From CBFGWV01 sp965652545 (GTDB taxonomy: Bacteria > Pseudomonadota > Gammaproteobacteria > Competibacterales > Competibacteraceae), in the NCBI GenBank assembly GCA_965652545.1, contig CBFGWV010000261.1, forward strand, positions 1 through 6,792: a stretch of DNA of 6,792 nucleotides. Direction: 5' to 3'. Below, in pieces: positions 1-5,914 of this stretch. A model generated the notes under the pieces. That model saw nothing but the letters and a program-made list of their open reading frames with translations, had not been told where the DNA came from and did not search any database. Made by a program: the position numbers and the translations under genes. Numbering within the stretch: the stretch's first letter is position 1; every line of letters begins with the position of its first letter.

Positions 1-309
1 CCGGAGATCGACAAGCTGCGCGAGGTGCAACCGTACTACGCCACCCAGACGCTGGCCGCCGGCACCTACAAAGGGCAGGACGAGGCTGTGGACACCCTGG
101 CCGTAATGGCCATCTGGGCCACCCATGCGGATCTGCCGGACGACATCGCCTACGCGGTGACCAAGGCTTTGTACGAAAACACCGAAACCCTCGGCCAGGT
201 TCACCCCAAGGGTAAGGAGATCAGCCTCGATACGGCCTTGCAGTCGGTGTCGATCCCCTTGCATCCGGGTGCCGAGCGCTACTTCCGCGAGCGTGGCATC
301 GTCAAGTAA
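1..309 (+). CDS. TAXI family TRAP transporter solute-binding protein, C-terminal part (5' end outside window)
   Basis: This is the last 102 residues of the periplasmic solute-binding subunit of a TRAP transporter of the TAXI type, which captures the solute and hands it to the membrane permease. The frame is open from base 1 (PEIDKLREVQPYYA...), so the gene starts upstream; the GTG at 25 is an internal valine, not a start. The family signs are in the C-terminal lobe: a segment with DTLAVMAIWATHADLPDD, then a helix of the form DIAYAVTKALYENTE, and near the end the hallmark PLHPGAERYFRERG. The stop at 307-309 is followed after 3 bases by the DUF1850 gene and then the fused permease, the standard TAXI operon order. 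The ligand-contacting residues lie mostly in the missing N-terminal part, so the substrate cannot be inferred. The family call is firm. Confidence 0.93.
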   Translation, partial: PEIDKLREVQPYYATQTLAAGTYKGQDEAVDTLAVMAIWATHADLPDDIAYAVTKALYENTETLGQVHPKGKEISLDTALQSVSIPLHPGAERYFRERGIVK

Positions 310-312
310 GCC

Positions 313-810
313 TTGCCGCACGTGTCCGCCTGGCTGTGCCGTGCGCTGGCCGTCCTGGCCGGCGTGACGGCATGCGTGCCGGCCATGGCCACGGGTTTGC
401 AACTGGAGGCCGCCCACCAGGACGGGCGCCCGCTCGATTGCATCCCGTCGGTGACGGCGTTCGCGCTGGGCTTCATCCACTCGGTGTCCATGACCCCCGT
501 GCGCGACGACTACCGCCTCAGGGACGGGCGCATCACCCAAGTGGGCGAGACCTTCCAGGCGCACGGTGCCGGGCTGCCGTCGGGTCTGGATGAGGCACCC
601 GATGCGTTGGCCTGGACACAGGACGGCGAGGGTTTTCACCTGACACTGGACCGCGCGATCGAGGACCTGGTCGTGCGGGTGGATCCTGACTACGGCAATG
701 CATTGCAGGTGGACGGGCAGTCCATCGATTTATCGCGCTGGGGACGGATGGCGATTCGCTTGCGTCCGGTCCCCGACTGCGATCGCCAACGGGGGAGCGT
801 ATCGCCATGA
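313..810 (+). CDS. DUF1850 domain protein, exported accessory of a TAXI-TRAP transporter
   Basis: A 165-residue exported protein of the DUF1850 family, which is typically encoded beside TAXI TRAP transporters and has no established biochemical role that I know of. The family core is visible: GFIHSVSMTPVRDDYRL (H56, S57, P62, Y67), then a strand leading to F81 and HGAGLP (84-89). The N-terminus is a signal sequence (R10, hydrophobic 11-24). It could be cut by signal peptidase I after AMA (24-26), but VTAC at 18-21 also fits a lipobox, so a lipoprotein is possible. C43 and C156 could form a disulfide. The start is uncertain: TTG at 313 gives the full signal sequence, GTG at 322 is the alternative, and neither has a strong ribosome-binding site, which suggests coupling to the upstream gene. 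The stop overlaps the next gene's ATG (ATGA at 807-810). Confidence 0.85.
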   Translation: MPHVSAWLCRALAVLAGVTACVPAMATGLQLEAAHQDGRPLDCIPSVTAFALGFIHSVSMTPVRDDYRLRDGRITQVGETFQAHGAGLPSGLDEAPDALAWTQDGEGFHLTLDRAIEDLVVRVDPDYGNALQVDGQSIDLSRWGRMAIRLRPVPDCDRQRGSVSP

Positions 811-3044
811 CGTCCGACCGCGCCGCGGCGCACACCGACGAGGTCGTTTCCGAAGCCCGTCAGCAGGAACTCATCCGCGAGTTCGATGCGGAGTCCAACT
901 TCCGCGCCCTGACCGGTCTGCTGGCCGGCGTGGTGATGCTGACCGCCGTCGCCTTGTCGTTGTTTCATCTGTACACCGCCGGCTTCGGGCTGCTCAATGA
1001 GATAGCCCACCGCACGGTGCACCTGGCTTTCGTGTTCGGGTTGATCTTCCTGGTCTTTCCGGTCAACCGCGCCCGCAAGGCGGTGAACGAGTGGACGATC
1101 TCGGCCGCGTTCGGCGCGTTTTACCTGTACATCGGCTACGACCTCAATGCGTCGCTGTTCTGGGCGAACGGCGAGCCGACACATTGGCCGTTCCTGCTGG
1201 CCATCGCCGCATTGACGGTGTTGTCGCTGCCGCTGGATTTCTTTGGCCGTCGTGGTGAGACGCCGGGGCTGCGCGATTTTGTCTTCGCCGCGGCCGGTGT
1301 CGGTATGTCGCTGTACCTGTTGGTGTTCTTCAAGGACATCTTCATCATCAACGTGGGCTCGCCGCAGCCACTGGACTACATGTTCGGTGTGGTGGCGATC
1401 ATCATGGTGATCGAGGCCACCCGCCGCACCATGGGTATCGTGTTGCCGGTCATCGGTATCCTCTGCCTGCTGTACGGGCTGCTCGGGCCGTACCTGCCCG
1501 GGGTGCTCGGCCATCGCGGCTACAATATCTTGCGTATCGTCAATCACCTGTATATCGGCACTGAGGGCATCTACGGCATTGCCGTCGGAGTGGTGGCGAC
1601 GTACGTCTTCCATTTCGTGCTCTTCGGTGTGCTGGCGCAGGCGACCGGGCTAGGGCAGTTGTTCATCAACCTGGCGTCGATCCTGGCCGGGCGCTATTCG
1701 GGCGGGCCGGCCAAGGTATCGGTTGCCGCCTCGGGTCTGTTCGGGATGATCTCCGGCTCGCCCATCGCCAACACGGTGACCACCGGCGCGTTCACCATCC
1801 CCATGATGAAGCGCAGCGGCCTGTCGGCGCGGTTTGCGGCGGCGGTCGAGGCGTCGGCGTCCTGTGGCGGGCAGGTGACGCCGCCGATCATGGGGGCTTC
1901 GGCCTTCGTGATGACTGAGCTGCTCGGTATTCCCTACAATGAGCTGATTCTGATCGCGATCATCCCCGCGGCGTTTCACTATTTTGCGGCTATCCTCATG
2001 GTCCACCTGGAGGCCAAGCGCCTGGGGCTGGAGGGTATCCCGGCCGAGCGGATCCCGCGGTTGGGTAAGGTGCTGGCGACGAGTTGGCATCTGCTGATTC
2101 CTCTGATCGCGATGGTCACTCTGCTGTTGATGCAGTTCACGCCGTTTCTGGCCGCGTTCTGGGGCATCCTGCTGACCATCGGCTGTGCCTATTTGCCGTT
2201 GGTGGCCAATCCTCTGGGTGCGCGGTTGGATCGCTCATCCGTGCTGGGGTTCGGTCAGTTGGTGAAGGCGTTCGAGGTCGGTGCCAAGTACGCGTTGGGC
2301 ATCGGTGCGGCCTGCGCCTGTGTGGGGTTCATCCTGGGCATCACGACGCTGACGGGGTTTGGGTTCAAGTTCTCGGCGGCGGTGGTGGATATCGCCCGTG
2401 ACTTGGGTACGGCGGTGTCGGCCTGGGATGTGACGGGGCTGATCACCGAGCACACGGCGACGTTGTTCTTCGGTCTGCTGATGGTCGGTGTGGCCTGCAT
2501 CATCATGGGTGCGGGCATTCCCACGACGCCGACGTACATCATTCTGGCGTCGATCGCGGCGCCCGCTCTGTATCAGTTGGATGTGCCGCTGCTGGCGACG
2601 CATTTCTTTGTCTTTTATTACGGTGTGCTGGCGGATGTGACGCCTCCGGTGGCGCTGGCGGCGTATGCCGGTGCGGGTATCGCCGGGTCGGAGCCGATGC
2701 GCACGGGGTTGACGGCGTTTCGCTTGTCGATGGGCAAGGCGCTGGTGCCGTTTATGTTCGTGTATGCGCCCAGTCTGTTGTTCATCGACTTTACGTGGCT
2801 GGAGTTCATCACTGCACTGGGTAGCGGCATGCTGGGTATTCTGGCCTTGTCGGCGGCGTATATCGGGTATTTCCGTACCCGCATCAACCGCATTGAGAAG
2901 GTCCTGCTTACGGTGGCCGGGTTGATGCTTGTGGCCAATCATTTGCCCACGATCGCGGTTGGCACCGTGGTCGTGGTGGCTATCCTGGGGCGGAATTGGA
3001 TGATTGGTGGTTCCGGTGTCGCTCGGGATCGGCAGATCGCGTAA
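807..3044 (+). CDS. TRAP transporter permease, fused DctQ-DctM subunits (TAXI type)
   Basis: A 745-residue inner-membrane protein joining the small (DctQ, four-helix) and large (DctM) TRAP permease subunits, as is usual in TAXI systems. It moves the solute delivered by the binding protein into the cell, driven by an ion gradient. The soluble N-terminus is followed by a first membrane segment near residues 36-58; the DctQ-like part runs to roughly residue 190. DctM signatures follow: FGMISGSPIANTVTTGAF from 312, SCGGQVTPPIMGASAF from 352, MGAGIPTTPTYIILAS from 567, and FFVFYYGVLADVTPP at 600-614. About 80 further residues, largely hydrophobic, form extra helices at the C-terminus. The length is in the usual range for fused permeases and I see no break. 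The ATG at 807 has a good ribosome-binding site (GGGAG, 793-797) and overlaps the DUF1850 stop, indicating translational coupling. Which ion and which substrate are used is unknown. Confidence 0.95.
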   Translation: MTSDRAAAHTDEVVSEARQQELIREFDAESNFRALTGLLAGVVMLTAVALSLFHLYTAGFGLLNEIAHRTVHLAFVFGLIFLVFPVNRARKAVNEWTISAAFGAFYLYIGYDLNASLFWANGEPTHWPFLLAIAALTVLSLPLDFFGRRGETPGLRDFVFAAAGVGMSLYLLVFFKDIFIINVGSPQPLDYMFGVVAIIMVIEATRRTMGIVLPVIGILCLLYGLLGPYLPGVLGHRGYNILRIVNHLYIGTEGIYGIAVGVVATYVFHFVLFGVLAQATGLGQLFINLASILAGRYSGGPAKVSVAASGLFGMISGSPIANTVTTGAFTIPMMKRSGLSARFAAAVEASASCGGQVTPPIMGASAFVMTELLGIPYNELILIAIIPAAFHYFAAILMVHLEAKRLGLEGIPAERIPRLGKVLATSWHLLIPLIAMVTLLLMQFTPFLAAFWGILLTIGCAYLPLVANPLGARLDRSSVLGFGQLVKAFEVGAKYALGIGAACACVGFILGITTLTGFGFKFSAAVVDIARDLGTAVSAWDVTGLITEHTATLFFGLLMVGVACIIMGAGIPTTPTYIILASIAAPALYQLDVPLLATHFFVFYYGVLADVTPPVALAAYAGAGIAGSEPMRTGLTAFRLSMGKALVPFMFVYAPSLLFIDFTWLEFITALGSGMLGILALSAAYIGYFRTRINRIEKVLLTVAGLMLVANHLPTIAVGTVVVVAILGRNWMIGGSGVARDRQIA

Positions 3045-3110
3045 CGACGCGATGGCCCCTTGCCGTGGGGGCTGAGGCTGGCAGCTGAGAACGGGCTTCT
3101 GTCTGTGCCC

Positions 3111-3230
3111 GTCGGCCGCCTCCCGAGTTGGGTGGGGTGTGCGACGACGCGCTGTAAATACATCCTTGTAAGCTCGACGGCCGCTTCCCTGCGGCCGACG
3201 GTCGTCACACACCCCACCCAACTCGGGAGG
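3111..3230. repeat. Long palindromic intergenic element with nested hairpins
   Basis: The arms 3119-3148 and 3201-3230 are inverted copies of 30 bases (CCTCCCGAGTTGGGTGGGG... on the left) that match at 29 positions; the one mismatch is C3142. The 52-base loop contains two further hairpins: TACA-TCCT-TGTA (3159-3170) and CGGCCGC-TTCCCT-GCGGCCG (3178-3197), so transcribed RNA could fold as a stem with two inner arms. In addition, GTCGGCCGC (3111-3119) just left of the outer arm is the exact complement of GCGGCCGAC (3191-3199), offering a competing fold. The element sits 66 bases after the stop of the permease gene and 77 bases before the lipoprotein ATG. It may act as a terminator or mRNA 3'-end stabiliser for the TRAP operon, although it has no T-tract. 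From memory, similar sequences containing a TGTAAATACATCC-like core recur between genes in Halomonas and relatives; I could not verify this here. Confidence 0.85.
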
Positions 3231-3307
3231 CTACTGTGGTGGCGGTCAATGGTGTGGCGGGACCAACGCGGTGAACCCGGCGGGCCGTGTCAGGGTCGAT
3301 GGTTGTC

Positions 3308-4198
3308 ATGACCCAATCCATCGGTTTCGTCTTGCGAATCGCCCTCGTCGCGCTGCTGCTGGCCTCAGCCGCCGCATGCAGCGCCACCCGCATTGCCTAT
3401 GGCCAGGCCGATCGGCTGATTCTCTGGCGGGTGGATGATCTGGTCTCGTTGACCGGTGAGCAGGAGGATTGGTTGCGCGCTCGTATCGACGGGCATCTGG
3501 ACTGGCATTGCCGAACGCAGCTTCCACGCTATGAGCAATGGTTGTCGTCGGTTCGTGCGACGCTGGCCGAGGTGCCGGTCGCGCAGGGCGATGTGGCCGG
3601 TCATATGGCAGAGGCGGAGGTCTTCCTCGATGAGCTGTTGATCGAGATCGCCCCAACGGTGGCCGGTCTGATGTTGCGGCTGGATGAGGAGCAACGGCGT
3701 GAGCTCTTCGAGAGCCTTGGCGAAAAAGTGGCCGAGTCGCGTGAGGAGCATCTTGAGCCGGCGGTCGATGAGCGGCGGCGCAATCGTGTGGAGCGTTTGG
3801 AGGATCGCCTGGATCGATGGCTGGGCGAGATGTCGCCGGCGCAGCACGAGGCGATCGTGCGTTGGAGTGCGGCCCGCGATGGCTATGCGCAAGCTTGGTT
3901 GGCCAATCGCGAGCGGTTCGGCGAGCGTCTGCAGGCGGCGTTGAACGCGCAGGATGCGCCCAGGGCGCGGCTGGTGTCGCTGGTGGAGCGTCCCGATACG
4001 GTGTACACGCCTGACTATGCCCGGCAGGTTGAGCGCAGCCGCGTGCAGGCGATCGCTCTGGCCGTGGAGTTGTTGAATCTTTCCAGCGATGCGCAGACTC
4101 GCAAGCTATTGGCCGAGGTCGATGGCCTGATCGCGGATGCTCGTGCCCTGAGTTGTGTCGCTGCACCGGCGACGGCGTCGGTTTCCCGTTCGGGTTGA
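3308..4198 (+). CDS. DUF6279 family lipoprotein
   Basis: A 296-residue predicted lipoprotein of unknown function, matching the gammaproteobacterial DUF6279 family. The N-terminus has a hydrophobic stretch (F7-A23) ending in SAAAC, with C24 as the likely lipid-attached residue; alanine at -3 is a relaxed lipobox. The family pattern follows: a conserved Tyr and Asp (Y31, D35), W40, VDDLVSLTGEQ (42-52), and HLDWHCRTQLPRYEQWL from residue 63. The rest is largely helical and highly charged, especially 126-172, with probable coiled coil. A second helix-start motif, EMSPAQ (174-179), echoes LTGEQ (48-52), suggesting two related helical units. The ATG at 3308 is preferred because it leaves a compact signal sequence; ATG at 3299 and GTG at 3287 are in frame. 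AGGG at 3292-3295 is 12 bases from 3308, so the start is not settled. The gene seems to be transcribed alone. Confidence 0.82.
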   Translation: MTQSIGFVLRIALVALLLASAAACSATRIAYGQADRLILWRVDDLVSLTGEQEDWLRARIDGHLDWHCRTQLPRYEQWLSSVRATLAEVPVAQGDVAGHMAEAEVFLDELLIEIAPTVAGLMLRLDEEQRRELFESLGEKVAESREEHLEPAVDERRRNRVERLEDRLDRWLGEMSPAQHEAIVRWSAARDGYAQAWLANRERFGERLQAALNAQDAPRARLVSLVERPDTVYTPDYARQVERSRVQAIALAVELLNLSSDAQTRKLLAEVDGLIADARALSCVAAPATASVSRSG

Positions 4199-4277
4199 CC
4201 GGCGCGGGCGAGATCCGGCTTGGGCGTAGAGTGGTGGTGTTTGGATGGTCGATGCGGAAATGATGTTTTGAGGATAT

Positions 4278-4300
4278 GAAGTGTTATAACATAACATTTT
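4278..4300. promoter_or_regulatory. Zur operator (zinc uptake regulator box)
   Basis: A 23-base AT-rich palindrome centred on 4289, in an otherwise GC-rich sequence. The core TGTTAT (4282-4287) AAC ATAACA (4291-4296) is perfectly symmetric, and 8 of the 11 base pairs around the centre match. It differs from the gammaproteobacterial Zur consensus that I know (ATGTTATANTATAACAT core) at only a few positions. It ends 28 bases before the ATG of the zigA-like gene, and the TATAAC at 4285-4290 could itself be the -10 element, though no convincing -35 is seen at the right spacing. Known Zur behaviour is to bind such sites with zinc and block the promoter, so the downstream gene should be switched on when zinc is low. 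The pairing of site and gene supports both calls. Confidence 0.88.
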
Positions 4301-4328
4301 TAACTCTTCGTCATCTGAGGCGCCCGCT

Positions 4329-5522
4329 ATGACTCGTTTGCCTGTCACCGTCCTGTCCGGCTTTCTGGGTTCCGGTAAGACGACGTTGCTCAACCACATC
4401 CTGCACAACCGCGAAGGGCGGCGGGTGGCGGTGATCGTCAATGACATGAGCGAGGTCAATATCGACGCCTCGCTGGTGCGCGAGGGCGGCGCCGGCCTCT
4501 CGCGCACTGACGAGCAACTGGTGGAGATGAGCAACGGTTGCATCTGCTGCACCTTGCGCGACGATTTGCTCAAGGAGGTGCGCAGCCTGGCAGCCCAGGG
4601 CCGTTTCGATTACCTGGTCATCGAATCCACCGGTATTTCCGAGCCGCTGCCGGTGGCGGCGACCTTCGAGTTTCGCGATGAGGACGGTGAAAGCCTCGCG
4701 GATGTTGCCCGGTTGGACACGATGGTCACGGTGGTCGATGCGGCCAATCTGACTCGCGACTACGGTTCCAGCGACTTTTTGAACGACCGTGGCGAGTCTT
4801 TGGGTGAGGACGATGAACGCACCGTGGTCGATCTATTGGTGGACCAGATCGAGTTCGCGGATGTGATCGTCCTCAATAAGACCGATGTGGCCGATGATGA
4901 GCAGCGCGAGACCGCCCGCAGCATTATCCGCGGGCTCAATCCGTCCGCCCACCTGATCGAGACCGACCACGCCCGGGTGCCCATGGGGAGCATCCTCGAT
5001 ACCGGGCTGTTCGACTTCGAGCGTGCGCATACCCACCCGCGGTGGTTCAAGGAGCTGTATGAGCATGCGCAGCACACGCCGGAGACACAGGAGTACGGTA
5101 TCGGCAGTTTCGTCTATCGCGCCCGCAAACCGTTCGATCCCGTCCGGCTCATGAATTTTCTCCAGTCCGAGTGGCCGGGCGTGATCCGCGCCAAGGGGCT
5201 GTTTTGGCTGGCGACCCGCCCCGACTGGGTGGGCGAGCTCAGCCAGGCCGGTGCCTTCGTCAAGCACCAGGCGGCCGGGTTCTGGTGGGCCGGCGTCCCG
5301 CGCAACCGGTGGCCGGACGACCCGGCGTGGCGGGATACCGTACTCGCCGACTGGGATCCGCTCTACGGGGACCGGCACCAGGTGCTGGTGTTCATCGGCC
5401 GTGACATGGACGATGAGGCGCTGTGCGCGCGGCTGGACGACTGCCTGGCCGAGGGCGAGGACCCGACGCAGTGGGCGCGCCTGCCCGATCCGTTTCCAGC
5501 CTGGCGGCGGGAGGCGGCTTGA
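4329..5522 (+). CDS. zigA: Zinc metallochaperone GTPase, ZigA-like (COG0523/CobW family)
   Basis: A 397-residue cytoplasmic GTPase of the COG0523 family, closest by pattern to the ZigA group, which is thought to deliver zinc to client enzymes during zinc starvation. The GTPase domain shows the P-loop GFLGSGKTT (11-19), VNDMSEVNID (37-46), the metal-binding CxCC motif within NGCICCTLRDDL (C71, C73, C74), the Walker B region FDYLVIESTGISEP (93-106) and the guanine motif NKTD (183-186). A linker with H234, H236, H246 and H249 could add metal ligands; there is no long polyhistidine tract. The CobW C-terminal domain begins near Y256 and includes a segment rich in tryptophan (GLFWLATRPDW, GFWWAGVPRNRW). 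Length is typical of the group. The ATG has GAGG at 4317-4320, eight bases upstream. A Zur box immediately upstream fits the zinc role and argues against a cobalamin-type CobW. Confidence 0.92.
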   Translation: MTRLPVTVLSGFLGSGKTTLLNHILHNREGRRVAVIVNDMSEVNIDASLVREGGAGLSRTDEQLVEMSNGCICCTLRDDLLKEVRSLAAQGRFDYLVIESTGISEPLPVAATFEFRDEDGESLADVARLDTMVTVVDAANLTRDYGSSDFLNDRGESLGEDDERTVVDLLVDQIEFADVIVLNKTDVADDEQRETARSIIRGLNPSAHLIETDHARVPMGSILDTGLFDFERAHTHPRWFKELYEHAQHTPETQEYGIGSFVYRARKPFDPVRLMNFLQSEWPGVIRAKGLFWLATRPDWVGELSQAGAFVKHQAAGFWWAGVPRNRWPDDPAWRDTVLADWDPLYGDRHQVLVFIGRDMDDEALCARLDDCLAEGEDPTQWARLPDPFPAWRREAA

Positions 5523-5527
5523 GAGGC

Positions 5528-5551
5528 CGTCCCCGGTGACTTCCAGGGACG
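5528..5551. terminator. Weak hairpin between convergent genes, possible bidirectional terminator
   Basis: CGTCCC (5528-5533) and GGGACG (5546-5551) are complementary, giving a 6-bp stem with a 12-base loop, 6 bases after the zigA-like stop and 20 bases before the stop of the opposing 72-residue gene. The position suits a shared terminator for the two converging genes. There is no T-tract on either strand and the loop is large, so it may be chance in GC-rich DNA. Confidence 0.25.
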
Positions 5552-5571
5552 TCCATGCGCGCGCTCAGCGG

Positions 5572-5790
5572 TCAGTTGTTCGCCCAAAAGAAAATGATGA
5601 CCTCGACCCTGGCGGTTATTGAACCGTCCGGGGTATCGATCATGGCGCGCGGCCCACCCACCGGCAGTGTGCTGATGCTGACGATGTCGGCCTCCGAGGT
5701 GACGCCGAGCTCAGCAGCTTGTTCATTGAACAGGTTGAGAACGTCCTGAGGCTGGGGCGCCACGGCCTGAAAGCATTGCAACTCGCGCAT
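5572..5790 (-). CDS. Hypothetical protein, 72 residues
   Basis: I do not recognise this small protein. It reads MRELQCFQAVAPQPQDVLNL... and looks soluble: a probable amphipathic helix at 14-29 (QDVLNLFNEQAAELG), a strand around 35-41 (DIVSIST), a turn with PVGGPR (43-48), and a final hydrophobic strand ARVEVIIFFW (60-69). There is no signal peptide or credible membrane span, only one cysteine (C6) and no histidine, so it does not look like a metal binder. It converges on the zigA-like gene with 49 bases between the stops and lies 124 bases beyond the end of the ABC ATPase on the same strand. The ATG has GGGG ten bases upstream (plus-strand 5801-5804), a passable ribosome-binding site, and is preceded by a perfect dyad. 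No competing reading frame here looks better. It is probably a real gene, but its function is open. Confidence 0.65.
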   Translation of the reverse strand: MRELQCFQAVAPQPQDVLNLFNEQAAELGVTSEADIVSISTLPVGGPRAMIDTPDGSITARVEVIIFFWANN

Positions 5791-5914
5791 TTTGGTTATT
5801 CCCCGTCATTGTGATGACGAGAGGTTAGCAAGGGCATTGGATTCCGGCCGTACGCCCTTCGCTGAATGAATCGCTGGCTAATCGCAGCCGTGCTGCCCGA
5901 AAGTGGTAGCCCCG
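5791..5914. other. Intergenic gap between ABC ATPase and 72-residue gene
   Basis: This gap lies between two minus-strand genes. Besides the dyad at 5804-5819, it has AAGGGC (5830-5835) paired with GCCCTT (5854-5859) across an 18-base loop, a weak candidate for ending the ABC transcript, with no T-tract. I see no Zur-like TGTTAT-N3-ATAACA core and no clear -35/-10 pair, so whether the small gene has its own promoter or is read through from the ATPase gene is undecided. Confidence 0.4.
5804..5819. promoter_or_regulatory. Perfect 6+4+6 dyad upstream of the 72-residue gene
   Basis: CGTCAT (5804-5809), TGTG, ATGACG (5814-5819) is a perfect inverted repeat lying 13 bases upstream of the ATG at 5790 (minus strand). 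It could be an operator or a leader hairpin; a folded hairpin would touch the putative GGGG ribosome-binding site at 5801-5804. I cannot match it to a known regulator's site, and it is neither a Zur nor a CRP site. In a 124-base gap a dyad of this size could arise by chance. Confidence 0.35.

Noticed and set aside
690..1613. Minus-strand open frame of 307 codons
   Set aside because: Composition is dominated by Q, H, D, R and E, with no recognisable domain; it is antisense to the DUF1850 and permease genes.
3055..3072. Hairpin GCCCC/GGGGC just after the permease stop as terminator
   Set aside because: Only 5 bp of stem and no T-tract; the palindrome downstream is a far stronger structure.
2235..3221. 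Long minus-strand open frame (328 codons) across the permease gene
   Set aside because: The translation is an Arg/His/Gln-rich low-complexity product typical of antisense frames in GC-rich genes, and the plus strand encodes a clear TRAP permease.
3119..3230. Inverted repeat as the end of an insertion sequence or as a CRISPR unit
   Set aside because: There is no transposase between or beside the arms, no target-site duplication that I can see, and only one palindrome rather than a spaced array.
3060..3311. Plus-strand open frame of 83 codons through the palindromic element
   Set aside because: It simply translates the inverted repeat and has no independent coding evidence.
3306..4166. Minus-strand open frame of 286 codons opposite the lipoprotein gene
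   Set aside because: It is Pro/Arg/Ala/His-rich with no family features, while the plus-strand frame has a lipoprotein signal and DUF6279 motifs.
4329..5522. Cobalamin-biosynthesis CobW assignment
   Set aside because: The Zur box, the ZigA-type C-terminal domain and the absence of cobalamin genes in view favour a zinc metallochaperone.
5791..5914. Second Zur box for the minus-strand genes
   Set aside because: No TGTTAT/ATAACA-like dyad is present; the only clean dyad (CGTCAT/ATGACG) does not fit Zur.
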